Positions 1 to 7,023 of a DNA stretch of 64,000 nucleotides are shown here, in pieces (the stretch's first letter is position 1; every line of letters begins with the position of its first letter). The stretch spans positions 13,147,254 through 13,211,253 of the forward strand of contig NZ_CP071090.1 in NCBI RefSeq assembly GCF_017301735.1. The letters are read 5' to 3'. The translations under genes and the position numbers were made by a program. Source of the DNA: Pyxidicoccus parkwaysis (GTDB lineage Bacteria; Myxococcota; Myxococcia; Myxococcales; Myxococcaceae). Under the pieces are notes generated by a model, which was given only the letters and a program-made list of their open reading frames with translations, was not told where the DNA came from and made no database searches.

Positions 1-1
1 G

Positions 2-1393
2 CGCTTCGTGGAAGCGGCCCTGCGCAAGCGGCCTGAAGTGGCCAGCGTGTCCGCCAACACCGGCCGCGGCCACCCGAGCGTCTACTACAACGCGCAGCCC
101 GAGGCGGAGCGCTCCAACACCGGCGAGGTCTTCGCGCAGCTCCACGCGTATGACCCGGAGTCCACGCCCGCGCTGTTGGACAACCTGCGCGCGGAGCTGG
201 ACGCATACCCGGGCGCCCGCATCGAGGTGCGCGAGTTCGAGCAGGGACCGCCCGTCGAGGCGCCGGTGGCCATCCGCCTCGTGGGCCCGGAGTTGGACAC
301 GCTGCGCACGCTGGCGGTGGACGTGCAGAAGGTGCTGGAGACGACGCCGGGCACCCTCTACGTGAAGAACCCCGTGCAGACGCGGCGCACGGACCTGGAG
401 GTGGAGGTGGACCGCGAGAAGACGGGGCTCCTGGGTGTGTCCGCGGGCGAGGTGGCTCGCACCGTGCGCTTCGGGCTGGCGGGCCTCAACGCTGGCTCGT
501 TCCGCGACTCGGACGGCGAGGACCACCCCATCCTCGTCCGGCTGCCGCTGGAGTCGGGCGCGTGGCCGGAGCTGGGAGCGCTGGAGCGGCTGCACGTCCC
601 GAGCATCACCGGCAGCCTCGTGCCGCTGGGACAGTTGGCGAAGGTGCGGCTGGAGGCCAGCCCCAACCGGATTACGCACCACGAGGGCGAGCGCGCCGTC
701 TTCGTCACCGCCAGCGTGGCCAATGGCTACAACACGGACAAGGTGACGCAGGTGGTGATGGAGCGGCTGGACAAGGAGCTCAAGCTGCCCTCGGGCTACC
801 GCTGGGAGGCGGCCGGTGAGCTGGAGAGCCGGAAGGAGAGCTTCAGCGGCGTGTCCGCGGCGGCCATCATCGCTGCCTTCGGCGTGCTCGCGGTGCTGGT
901 GCTGGAGTTCCGCACCTTCAAGAGCACCCTCATCGTCGCGTCGGTGATTCCGCTGGGCCTGGTGGGCGGCATCGCCGCGCTGTTCCTCACCGGCAACACG
1001 CTGTCCTTCACCGCCTCCATCGGCTTCATCGCCCTGGTGGGAATCGAAGTGAAGAACAGCATCCTGCTGGTGGACTTCACCAACCAGCTCCGCGCGAAGG
1101 GCGTGGCGCTGGACGCGGCCATCGAGCAGGCGGGCGAGACGCGCTTCCTCCCCATCCTGCTCACCACCCTGACGGCCCTGGGCGGCCTGCTGCCGCTGGC
1201 GCTGGAGAACAGCAGCCTCTACTCGCCCCTGGCGTGGGTCATCATCGGCGGGCTCATCTCCTCCACGCTCCTCACCCGCGTGGTGACGCCGGTGGTGTAC
1301 AAGTTGTTGGCGCCGGAGGTGGAGCCGGAAGCGCCGTCCACGGCCGGCGAGGGGGCGGGCTCCGTGCTCCCCGCCGCACCCGCACCGGCGTGA
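2..1393 (+). CDS. RND efflux transporter permease, C-terminal part (5' end outside window)
   Basis: The frame is open from the window edge, so only the last roughly 460 residues of an RND pump are seen. They cover the second periplasmic porter region (about residues 1-275) followed by five hydrophobic segments from about residue 280 to 430. The motif GIEVKNSILLVDF in the middle of the membrane part is the typical RND helix that carries drug-pump signatures (usually GIVVNNAILLVD). The protein would work as a proton-driven exporter in the inner membrane with a periplasmic adaptor and outer membrane channel encoded outside the window. A TetR regulator gene begins 21 bp downstream on the same strand, suggesting co-transcription. 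The exact substrate class cannot be told from this fragment. Confidence 0.93.
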   Translation, partial: RFVEAALRKRPEVASVSANTGRGHPSVYYNAQPEAERSNTGEVFAQLHAYDPESTPALLDNLRAELDAYPGARIEVREFEQGPPVEAPVAIRLVGPELDTLRTLAVDVQKVLETTPGTLYVKNPVQTRRTDLEVEVDREKTGLLGVSAGEVARTVRFGLAGLNAGSFRDSDGEDHPILVRLPLESGAWPELGALERLHVPSITGSLVPLGQLAKVRLEASPNRITHHEGERAVFVTASVANGYNTDKVTQVVMERLDKELKLPSGYRWEAAGELESRKESFSGVSAAAIIAAFGVLAVLVLEFRTFKSTLIVASVIPLGLVGGIAALFLTGNTLSFTASIGFIALVGIEVKNSILLVDFTNQLRAKGVALDAAIEQAGETRFLPILLTTLTALGGLLPLALENSSLYSPLAWVIIGGLISSTLLTRVVTPVVYKLLAPEVEPEAPSTAGEGAGSVLPAAPAPA

Positions 1394-1414
1394 GGTGTGG
1401 CATGAAAGGGCATC

Positions 1415-2071
1415 ATGGGCATCAAGGAGCGGCGAGAGCGGGAGAAGCAGGCGACGCGGCAGCTCATCCTCGACGCCGCGCGCGAGCTCTTCGTCAACGA
1501 GGGCTACGAGGCGGTGACGATGCGCGCCGTCGCGGAGAAGATTGAGTACAGCCCCACCGCCATCTACGTGCACTTCAAGGACAAGGCCTCGCTTGTCCGG
1601 GAGCTGTGCGCGCACGACTTCCTGCGCTTCGCGGAGATTCTCAACAAGGTGGCCCGCGTGCAGGACCCCATGGAGCGGCTGCGAAAAATGGGGAAGGCCT
1701 ACATCGCCTTCGCGCAGGAGCACCCCAGCACGTACAAGCTCCTCTTCATGCAGCGCCACCCGCCGGACTTCGAGGAGTCGGAGAGCGCCATCCAGCATGG
1801 CAACCCGGAGCAGGACGCGTACGCCTTCCTCCAGGAGCAGGTGAAGGAGGCGCGCGACGCGGGCTGCTTCAAGCCCGAGTACACCGACGTGGACGTCGTG
1901 GCCCAGACGCTGTGGGCCGGCATGCACGGCCTCGTGTCGCTCAACTTCGTCATGGAGAAGGACGAGTGGCTCACGCTGAAGCCGCTGGGCAAGTCCGCGG
2001 AGCTGATGGTGGACCTGCTCCTGGGGGGCTTCGCGCGCCCCCCAGGAAGCGGGACTACGCGGGCTCGATGA
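1415..2071 (+). CDS. TetR family regulator of the adjacent RND pump
   Basis: This 218-residue protein has an N-terminal TetR helix-turn-helix at about residues 15-62 (AVTMRAVAEKIEYSPTAIY followed by VHFKDKASLV) and an all-helical ligand-binding C-terminal half ending in a SLNFVMEKDEW segment, as in TetR_C WHG-type regulators. An ATG with a purine-rich GAAAGGG upstream is the chosen start. It follows the RND gene closely, and the usual role of such a neighbour is repression of the pump and of itself. The last 17 bp overlap the 3' end of the convergent VOC gene. The effector is unknown. Confidence 0.92.
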   Translation: MGIKERREREKQATRQLILDAARELFVNEGYEAVTMRAVAEKIEYSPTAIYVHFKDKASLVRELCAHDFLRFAEILNKVARVQDPMERLRKMGKAYIAFAQEHPSTYKLLFMQRHPPDFEESESAIQHGNPEQDAYAFLQEQVKEARDAGCFKPEYTDVDVVAQTLWAGMHGLVSLNFVMEKDEWLTLKPLGKSAELMVDLLLGGFARPPGSGTTRAR

Positions 2072-2414
2072 AGTTGAGCCGGTAGCCGTCGAGGTCCGTG
2101 ATGATGACCTCGCGCGTGTGCCACGGCTGCACCACGGGGCCCTCCACCGCGGCGCCCTGGGCCTGGGCGCGCAGCAGCAATTCGTCGAGGCCGCTCTGCC
2201 CCTGCGTGCGGAAGCCCACCAGCACGCCCAGGCCCCGCCGCCCCTCCAGCTTCAGCATGGGAGGTGGCGTGACGAGGTACACGTCCACCGCCTCCGCCCA
2301 CCGGAGGTGGACGAAGGGCGGCTCGGTGCCCACGTGCTCGAAGCCGAGCGCCTGGTAGAAGGCCTGCGAGCGCGCGGCGTCCGAGACGAGCAGCTTGACG
2401 AACGCCGGTGTCAC
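2055..2414 (-). CDS. VOC (glyoxalase/bleomycin resistance) superfamily protein
   Basis: The 119-residue product starts VTPAFVKLLVSDAARSQAFY and has the paired beta-alpha-beta-beta-beta pattern of the vicinal oxygen chelate fold, with a second module ending in ITDLDGYRLNFIEP, a typical glyoxalase C-terminus. The GTG start at 2414 overlaps the TGA stop of the upstream GST gene (GTGA), so translation is probably coupled. Function could be glutathione-linked detoxification given the partner gene, but family membership alone does not fix the reaction. A longer in-frame extension into the GST coding region is rejected because it would be a shadow of that gene. Confidence 0.88.
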   Translation of the reverse strand: MTPAFVKLLVSDAARSQAFYQALGFEHVGTEPPFVHLRWAEAVDVYLVTPPPMLKLEGRRGLGVLVGFRTQGQSGLDELLLRAQAQGAAVEGPVVQPWHTREVIITDLDGYRLNFIEPA

Positions 2415-3022
2415 TTCGCGAGGCCTTCGGCCTTCAGCGCGGCCTGCACCGCGGGACGCGCGGCCACGCGGGCCATGTAGGCCTGCAGCGAGGGGAAGGA
2501 CGACAGGTCCAGCTTCACGTGGGGCGCCCAGTTCGTCACGGTGAAGAGGTACGCGTCCGCGACGGAGAAGAACTCGCCGAGGAGGTAGGGGCCCTTCGAG
2601 GAGAGCATGTCCTCCACGAGCTTGTAGCGCGTCGTGAGGCGCTCCTTGAAGATGGCCTTCCCCTCCTCGGGGAACGCGGGGTTGAAGAGCGGGCTGTAGC
2701 CCTTGTGCAGCTCGGTGGAGATGAAGTTGAGCAGCTCCTGGAGGCGGTAGCGCTCGATGGTGCCGTTGGCCGGGGCCAGCTTCTTCTCCGGCGCCTTGTC
2801 CGCGATGAACTGGACGATGGCGGGGCCCTCGGTCAGCAGGGAGCCATCGTCGAGCCCCAGGGCCGGGACGTAGCCCTTGGGGTTGATGCCGAAGTAGTCC
2901 GCGCCGTGCTCCGTCTTCTTGGCGCGGATGTCGACCTTCTCCATGTCGAAGGAGAGGCCCGCCTCGCGCAGGACGATGTGGGGAGACAGGGAACAGACAC
3001 CCGGGGAGTAGAAGAGCTTCAT
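2411..3022 (-). CDS. glutathione S-transferase
   Basis: The 203-residue protein begins MKLFYSPGVCSLSPHIVLREAG, the N-terminal thioredoxin-like domain of beta/zeta-type bacterial GSTs, where the Cys10 and Ser12 region contacts glutathione. EGPAIVQFIADK at about residues 65-76 is the conserved glutathione-binding segment with its Ser/Ala variation. The C-terminal half is the helical domain (LLGEFFSVADAYLFTVTNW). Length is normal for the family. The ATG at 3022 is preceded by AGGA. An upstream in-frame extension lacks GST similarity. It forms a two-gene unit with the overlapping VOC gene. Likely cytoplasmic detoxification. Confidence 0.95.
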   Translation of the reverse strand: MKLFYSPGVCSLSPHIVLREAGLSFDMEKVDIRAKKTEHGADYFGINPKGYVPALGLDDGSLLTEGPAIVQFIADKAPEKKLAPANGTIERYRLQELLNFISTELHKGYSPLFNPAFPEEGKAIFKERLTTRYKLVEDMLSSKGPYLLGEFFSVADAYLFTVTNWAPHVKLDLSSFPSLQAYMARVAARPAVQAALKAEGLAK

Positions 3023-3326
3023 GTGAGGAATCCTCGCGCTCGGCGTTGAACGGCGCCGATTTCTGCACACGTCGCGGCCATCGCGCCACCGAATCTCCGC
3101 GTGGCCGGGGGGTGGCGCCATCGAATGGCGTCACGCGGCGCCTGCCTGCTCTTTCGTGCGCGGAGCCGGGGCGCGGTATGCCCTGGGACTACCGGGTCCC
3201 TCCAGCCCGGGGTGACCTGGAGCCAGCCCGGGTGATAGTTCTTCGGGCGTCGGCGTTGGACCGGGAGCCCGCCTGACCTCTTCACGAAATACCCCCGGGC
3301 CCGTGTGCCCGGCTTGGAAGGACCCT
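3023..3326. other. divergent intergenic region between GST and lipoprotein genes
   Basis: About 300 bp separate two divergently transcribed genes, so both promoters should lie here. I see a GGAAGGA ribosome binding site at 3314-3320 for the right-hand gene, but no convincing -10/-35 pair or operator. No coding frame here has credible protein features. Confidence 0.5.
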
Positions 3327-4223
3327 ATGCGCTTCAATCGGTTTGTGTTGCTGCCCCTCGCGCTGCTCGCGCTGGGCGCGCTGCCCGCGTGCTCGAACGA
3401 TGACGACAACGACGATGACAGCAAATCCGACGCGGGCACCGGGACGGACGCGGGTACCGGGACGGATGCGGGTACGGGGGTGGATGCGGGCACCGCGGAC
3501 TCGGGCACCTATACCTTCCCCGACGCGGGCGCGGACCCGGGCGTGAGCCCCACCGCCACGTGCCCCACGGGCGCCATCATCTGCGAGTCCTTCGACAAGG
3601 GCACCAACGGGTGGACCCCCGCGAAGGAGAACGCCACCATCGACATCGTGGGTGGCCGCCTGCACGTCCTCACGGAGAACGGCCACGACGAGAAGGTGTC
3701 GCCGGGCCAGGCGATTGCTCGCTGGATGAAGAACATCCCCAACTTCGGCACGCAGCTCTTCGTCCGCGCGCACGTGTTCCTCACGTCGCTGCCGGGGGAC
3801 CTGGGGCAGATGGGCACGTTCTTCGTCCTCTTCTCAGACAAGAACACGGACTTCGGCGGCATCGAGCTGCAGGTCATCAAGGACAAGGGCTTCGCGCTGG
3901 ATGACTGGTCCGCCCAGACGGGCCAGGGGTGGAACCGTCAGCCGCCGGGCGCCACGCCGAACATGTCCGCGGGCCGCTGGGTGTGCCTGGAGTGGGAGGT
4001 CCGCCGCGCCAGTGCCTCGGATGCTCACGGTGAGGTCAGCGTCTATGTGGACGGCGCCCTGGCCCACAAGTTCTCCGCCGCGAGCGACCAGGCGATTGGC
4101 ATGCGCCCGTTCAACACCTTCATGGTGGGCTACGGCTTCGTCCATCCCCAGGGCCCGTCCGGCTCCGAGGCGTGGATTGACAACGTCGCCGTCAGCAGCA
4201 CGGCGCGCATCGGCTGCCAGTAA
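3327..4223 (+). CDS. secreted lipoprotein with Asp-Ala-Gly-Thr linker and lectin-like beta-sandwich domain
   Basis: The 298-residue product has a lipoprotein signal ending at a lipobox near residue 20 (LGALPAC), an Asp-rich stretch and a low-complexity DAGTGT linker (residues about 35-60). A domain from about residue 80 to the end has alternating beta strands with many aromatic residues (AIICESFDKG at the start, GRLHVLTENGHDEK, then WVCLEWEVRRA and VYVDGALAHKF). This pattern resembles concanavalin-like or Cip1-like carbohydrate-associated domains; I did not confirm the family. The ATG at 3327 has GGAAGGA 6 bp upstream. It is probably anchored in the outer membrane, facing the cell surface or periplasm. 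Confidence 0.88.
   Translation: MRFNRFVLLPLALLALGALPACSNDDDNDDDSKSDAGTGTDAGTGTDAGTGVDAGTADSGTYTFPDAGADPGVSPTATCPTGAIICESFDKGTNGWTPAKENATIDIVGGRLHVLTENGHDEKVSPGQAIARWMKNIPNFGTQLFVRAHVFLTSLPGDLGQMGTFFVLFSDKNTDFGGIELQVIKDKGFALDDWSAQTGQGWNRQPPGATPNMSAGRWVCLEWEVRRASASDAHGEVSVYVDGALAHKFSAASDQAIGMRPFNTFMVGYGFVHPQGPSGSEAWIDNVAVSSTARIGCQ
3429..3500 (+). repeat. 18-bp coding repeat encoding DAGTGT
   Basis: A short in-frame tandem array (GACGCGGGCACCGGGACG and near copies) makes the flexible linker after the lipobox of the lipoprotein at 3327-4223. The repeat period is a multiple of three, so copy-number change would alter linker length without a frameshift. Confidence 0.75.
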
Positions 4224-4282
4224 CACGGTTGCATCCGCCGGGACGCGGTGGGGCCCGAGGGTCCTCGCGTCCCGGCGTCTCC

Positions 4283-4394
4283 GGGCCCGCGCGGTGAGTC
4301 TTCCTCCCGCACGGGCCTTCTCCGGCTCCCGTGCGGTGAGCACCTCCCACGCGGGCCTTCTCCACTCCCCGCGTGGTGCGTCTTCCTGTCGCGC
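4283..4394. repeat. degenerate intergenic tandem repeat, period about 30-42 bp
   Basis: Three consecutive units begin with GGGCC at 4283, 4313 and 4353, and a fourth partial one (GGCCTCTTTCCC) follows. Each holds a GCGGTGAG or GCGTGGTG element followed by a C/T-rich CTTCCTCCC-like stretch. The segment lies between the lipoprotein stop and the PARG-like gene. Units could form short hairpins (GCG...CGC). Similar but unrelated-looking repeats occur at 45829 and 63501. Confidence 0.6.
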
Positions 4395-4500
4395 GGCCTC
4401 TTTCCCCCGACAGCGTGCGTGATGAGCACCGGCTCCTCGTCAGGTTTGCGTGACAGGCTTCGTGTATTTTGGACACTATTTGAGGGTCCGGGAGCAGGCC

Positions 4501-5322
4501 ATGTCGCTGAAGGGAATCGCGGAGGAGACGGTGAACATCGTGGGGCGGGGCGAGTACGTGTCGCCGTCCAAGCGGCCCGTCTCCATCGGGAACGCGGTGG
4601 AGCGCGCGGTGCGAGGCACGGTGCTCTACCGGCCTGATGACTTCGCTCGGCTGCCCCGGCCGGTGGCCCAGGGACAACAGGGCCGGCCGCGCATCGAGGT
4701 GACGTCGGAGAAGACGGGCGCCGCGTCGCGACGGCTGGTGGAGCAGGAGGGCGTTGAAGGCGTCGTCGCACTCAACTTCGCGTCCGCGAAGAACCCGGGC
4801 GGAGGCTTCCTGGGCGGAGCGAAGGCGCAGGAGGAGGACCTGGCGCGCTGCTCGGCGCTCTACTCGTGTCTGCTCACGCAGCGCGAGTACTACGACGTCA
4901 ACCGCGCTCAGCGCTCGCCGCTCTACACGGACCACGTCATCTACTCTCCCCAGGTGCCCTTCTTCCGGGACGAGCGGCTCGACCTGCTGGAGCAGCCCTT
5001 CACCGTGTCGGTCATCACCGCGCCCGCGCCCAATGCCGGCGCTGCCCGCAGGAATGCTCCGGAGCTGGTCGCCCACCTGCGCGAGGTGCTGCACGCGCGG
5101 GCCCTCAAGGTGCTCCAGGTGGCGGCGCACCACGGCCATCGCACGCTCGTGCTGGGCGCGTGGGGCTGCGGCGTCTTCCGCAACGAGCCGCGCGACGTGG
5201 CGGAGGCCTTCGCCAGCGCCCTGGACGCACTCCCCGGCGCCTTCGAGCGGGTGGTGTTCGCGGTGTGGGAGCGCGGCGACGAGGCCCCCAACCGGCGCGC
5301 CTTCCGAGAGCGGTTCGGCTGA
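4501..5322 (+). CDS. microbial PARG-like (TIGR02452 family) protein
   Basis: The 274-residue protein carries the poly(ADP-ribose) glycohydrolase signature: G100-G101-G102, seven residues, then Q110-E111-E112 (NPGGGFLGGAKAQEED). The two acidic residues are the catalytic pair in characterised PARGs. Further macrodomain-like features are the N-terminal SIGNAVERAV segment, a central SPQVPFFRDE stretch and LVLGAWGCGVFRN near residues 217-228, which would contact the ADP-ribose phosphates. Length suits the bacterial short-type family. It probably removes ADP-ribose from proteins or nucleic acids in the cytoplasm. The ATG at 4501 with GGGAG upstream was chosen; an in-frame start further 5' has no family support. 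No toxin or ADP-ribosyltransferase lies beside it. Confidence 0.9.
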   Translation: MSLKGIAEETVNIVGRGEYVSPSKRPVSIGNAVERAVRGTVLYRPDDFARLPRPVAQGQQGRPRIEVTSEKTGAASRRLVEQEGVEGVVALNFASAKNPGGGFLGGAKAQEEDLARCSALYSCLLTQREYYDVNRAQRSPLYTDHVIYSPQVPFFRDERLDLLEQPFTVSVITAPAPNAGAARRNAPELVAHLREVLHARALKVLQVAAHHGHRTLVLGAWGCGVFRNEPRDVAEAFASALDALPGAFERVVFAVWERGDEAPNRRAFRERFG

Positions 5323-5409
5323 CGCGGCGCGGATTTAACTCGGTTTAGTTCATCCTCCGTCCCGTTCCGCGCGACAACCCCCGTGACTGTCTCAGAGGGG
5401 GATGTACAC

Positions 5410-6993
5410 ATGCCGGGACCGATTGGGTTTGGGGGCTTCAAGCAGTTCTTCCAGAGTGTGATTCCGTCCAACGGCGGCGCCGTCGGCGCTCCGCAGCAGC
5501 AGGGGCCCGCCGGCCCGCCGCAGCAGACGGGCGGCACGCAGTCCGGTGGAAGCCTGTTCACCGACAGCTTCGGGGGCACGGCGCCGGGGGCTTCACAGCG
5601 CAACCCGCTGAACGCGCCGGACACGGCTCCCGCGCCGAGGGAGCCCCTGGCGACCCTGTCCAGCACGGGAAGCGCCAAGGGCTCGTTCATGATTGGGCCG
5701 GGGGGCGTCTCCGGGACGGCCACCCTCGAGGCGGGCGCGAAGATTGAAGCGGGCATCGTCTCGCTGGAGGTGGCCGGGTACACCGAGCTGTCGGCCGGCT
5801 TCACCCGGACGCCCGGCATGACGTCCTTCAGCGTGGAGGCGGAGGTCGGGGTGAAGGGGGAACTAAAAGCGGATGGAGAGTGGGCCTCCGCCAGCGTCTC
5901 CGGCTCCACCGGCGTGCGGGGCAGCTACCAGGTGACGCTGCCGACGTCGGTGGCCTCGACCATCACCTCACCCGAGCAGGCCATGGCGCAGCTGAATCCC
6001 ACGCAGCCGCAGAACCTGCCCGTCGGCGCCACCGTGACGCTCACCGGAGAGGCCTTCGCGGAGTCGGGCATGTCGGTGACCTTCAAGAAGATTGCCGGCC
6101 TCTTCGACTTCGAGGCGGGCCTCAGCGTCGAGCGGGCGAAGGGCATGGCCCTCGCCGTCACCCGGGTGGATGACAAGACGATTCGAGTCACCGTCGGCCC
6201 GACGGAGGCGGTGTCTCGCAACACCAAGGCCAGCTTCGGTCTGCTGGGCGTGTCCGACACCCTGACGGTGAGCGGGCAGCTGTACTCGCGGCAGGTGGAC
6301 TTCGACATCTCCCGGCCCGAGGGGCTCGCCGCGTATCAGCGCTTCCTCGCCACGGGCGAGCTGCCGAAGAATGATTCGGCCACCGGCACCTCCAACGCGG
6401 CGACGGTGCAGATGACTTCCGAGTCCTTCTCCCGCGACGTGACGATGCTCTTCGACCTGGGCGGAGCCACCCTCGAGAGCAGCGAGTACGTCACCACGAC
6501 GTACGACGCCGGCGGCCCCACGGAGTTCCAGTACACGGGCACCAAGGGCCCCGTCACCTTCACCGTCAACGGCGAGTGGAAGCAGCCCGAGGACCCGAGC
6601 ACCTATACCTATGCGGTGACGCTGCCGGACCTGATGCCCGGCACCATCGACGCCACGCGCGACCTGTACCCGGGCGCGACGGGGAGCGGCGAGACGGTGC
6701 AGGTGTCCTTCACCTACGCGGAGGCCCAGCGGATTCAGCAGACCCTGAAGGACTACCAGTCAGCCATCGCGCAGAACCAGGGCGCCAATGGCTTCCCGCT
6801 CTACATGGATGCGGCGATGGAGGGCGCCGCCAACGCGGCGACGCCCGAGGAGGCCATGGCCATCCTGCTGACGCCGACGGCCAACAACGACACCACCACG
6901 GTGATGTACCGGCTGCACGAGCTCGCCAACTTCGACCGGGAGCACGGCAGCGGTGGACCGATGCCGGGCTCGCTGACGCTCCTGCCGGAGTGA
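5410..6993 (+). CDS. hypothetical protein, beta-rich, possible coiled or repetitive surface-type architecture
   Basis: I do not recognise this 527-residue protein. There is no signal peptide. The N-terminus (MPGPIGFGGFKQFFQS) is followed by a Gln/Gly/Pro-rich linker (residues about 25-60) and then a long region of alternating Val/Thr/Ser strands (GTATLEAGAKIEAGIVSLEVAG) that looks like a beta-barrel or beta-sandwich. A C-terminal helical segment (YAEAQRIQQTLKDYQSAI) closes the protein. The ATG at 5410 has a strong GAGGGGG upstream; a GTG at 5383 is possible. It stands alone between the PARG-like gene and the convergent caspase-like gene. The lack of a leader suggests either cytoplasmic location or a dedicated export route. 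Confidence 0.8.
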   Translation: MPGPIGFGGFKQFFQSVIPSNGGAVGAPQQQGPAGPPQQTGGTQSGGSLFTDSFGGTAPGASQRNPLNAPDTAPAPREPLATLSSTGSAKGSFMIGPGGVSGTATLEAGAKIEAGIVSLEVAGYTELSAGFTRTPGMTSFSVEAEVGVKGELKADGEWASASVSGSTGVRGSYQVTLPTSVASTITSPEQAMAQLNPTQPQNLPVGATVTLTGEAFAESGMSVTFKKIAGLFDFEAGLSVERAKGMALAVTRVDDKTIRVTVGPTEAVSRNTKASFGLLGVSDTLTVSGQLYSRQVDFDISRPEGLAAYQRFLATGELPKNDSATGTSNAATVQMTSESFSRDVTMLFDLGGATLESSEYVTTTYDAGGPTEFQYTGTKGPVTFTVNGEWKQPEDPSTYTYAVTLPDLMPGTIDATRDLYPGATGSGETVQVSFTYAEAQRIQQTLKDYQSAIAQNQGANGFPLYMDAAMEGAANAATPEEAMAILLTPTANNDTTTVMYRLHELANFDREHGSGGPMPGSLTLLPE

Positions 6994-7023
6994 GCTTCCA
7001 CGGAGGAGGGGATGGCGCGGTTT

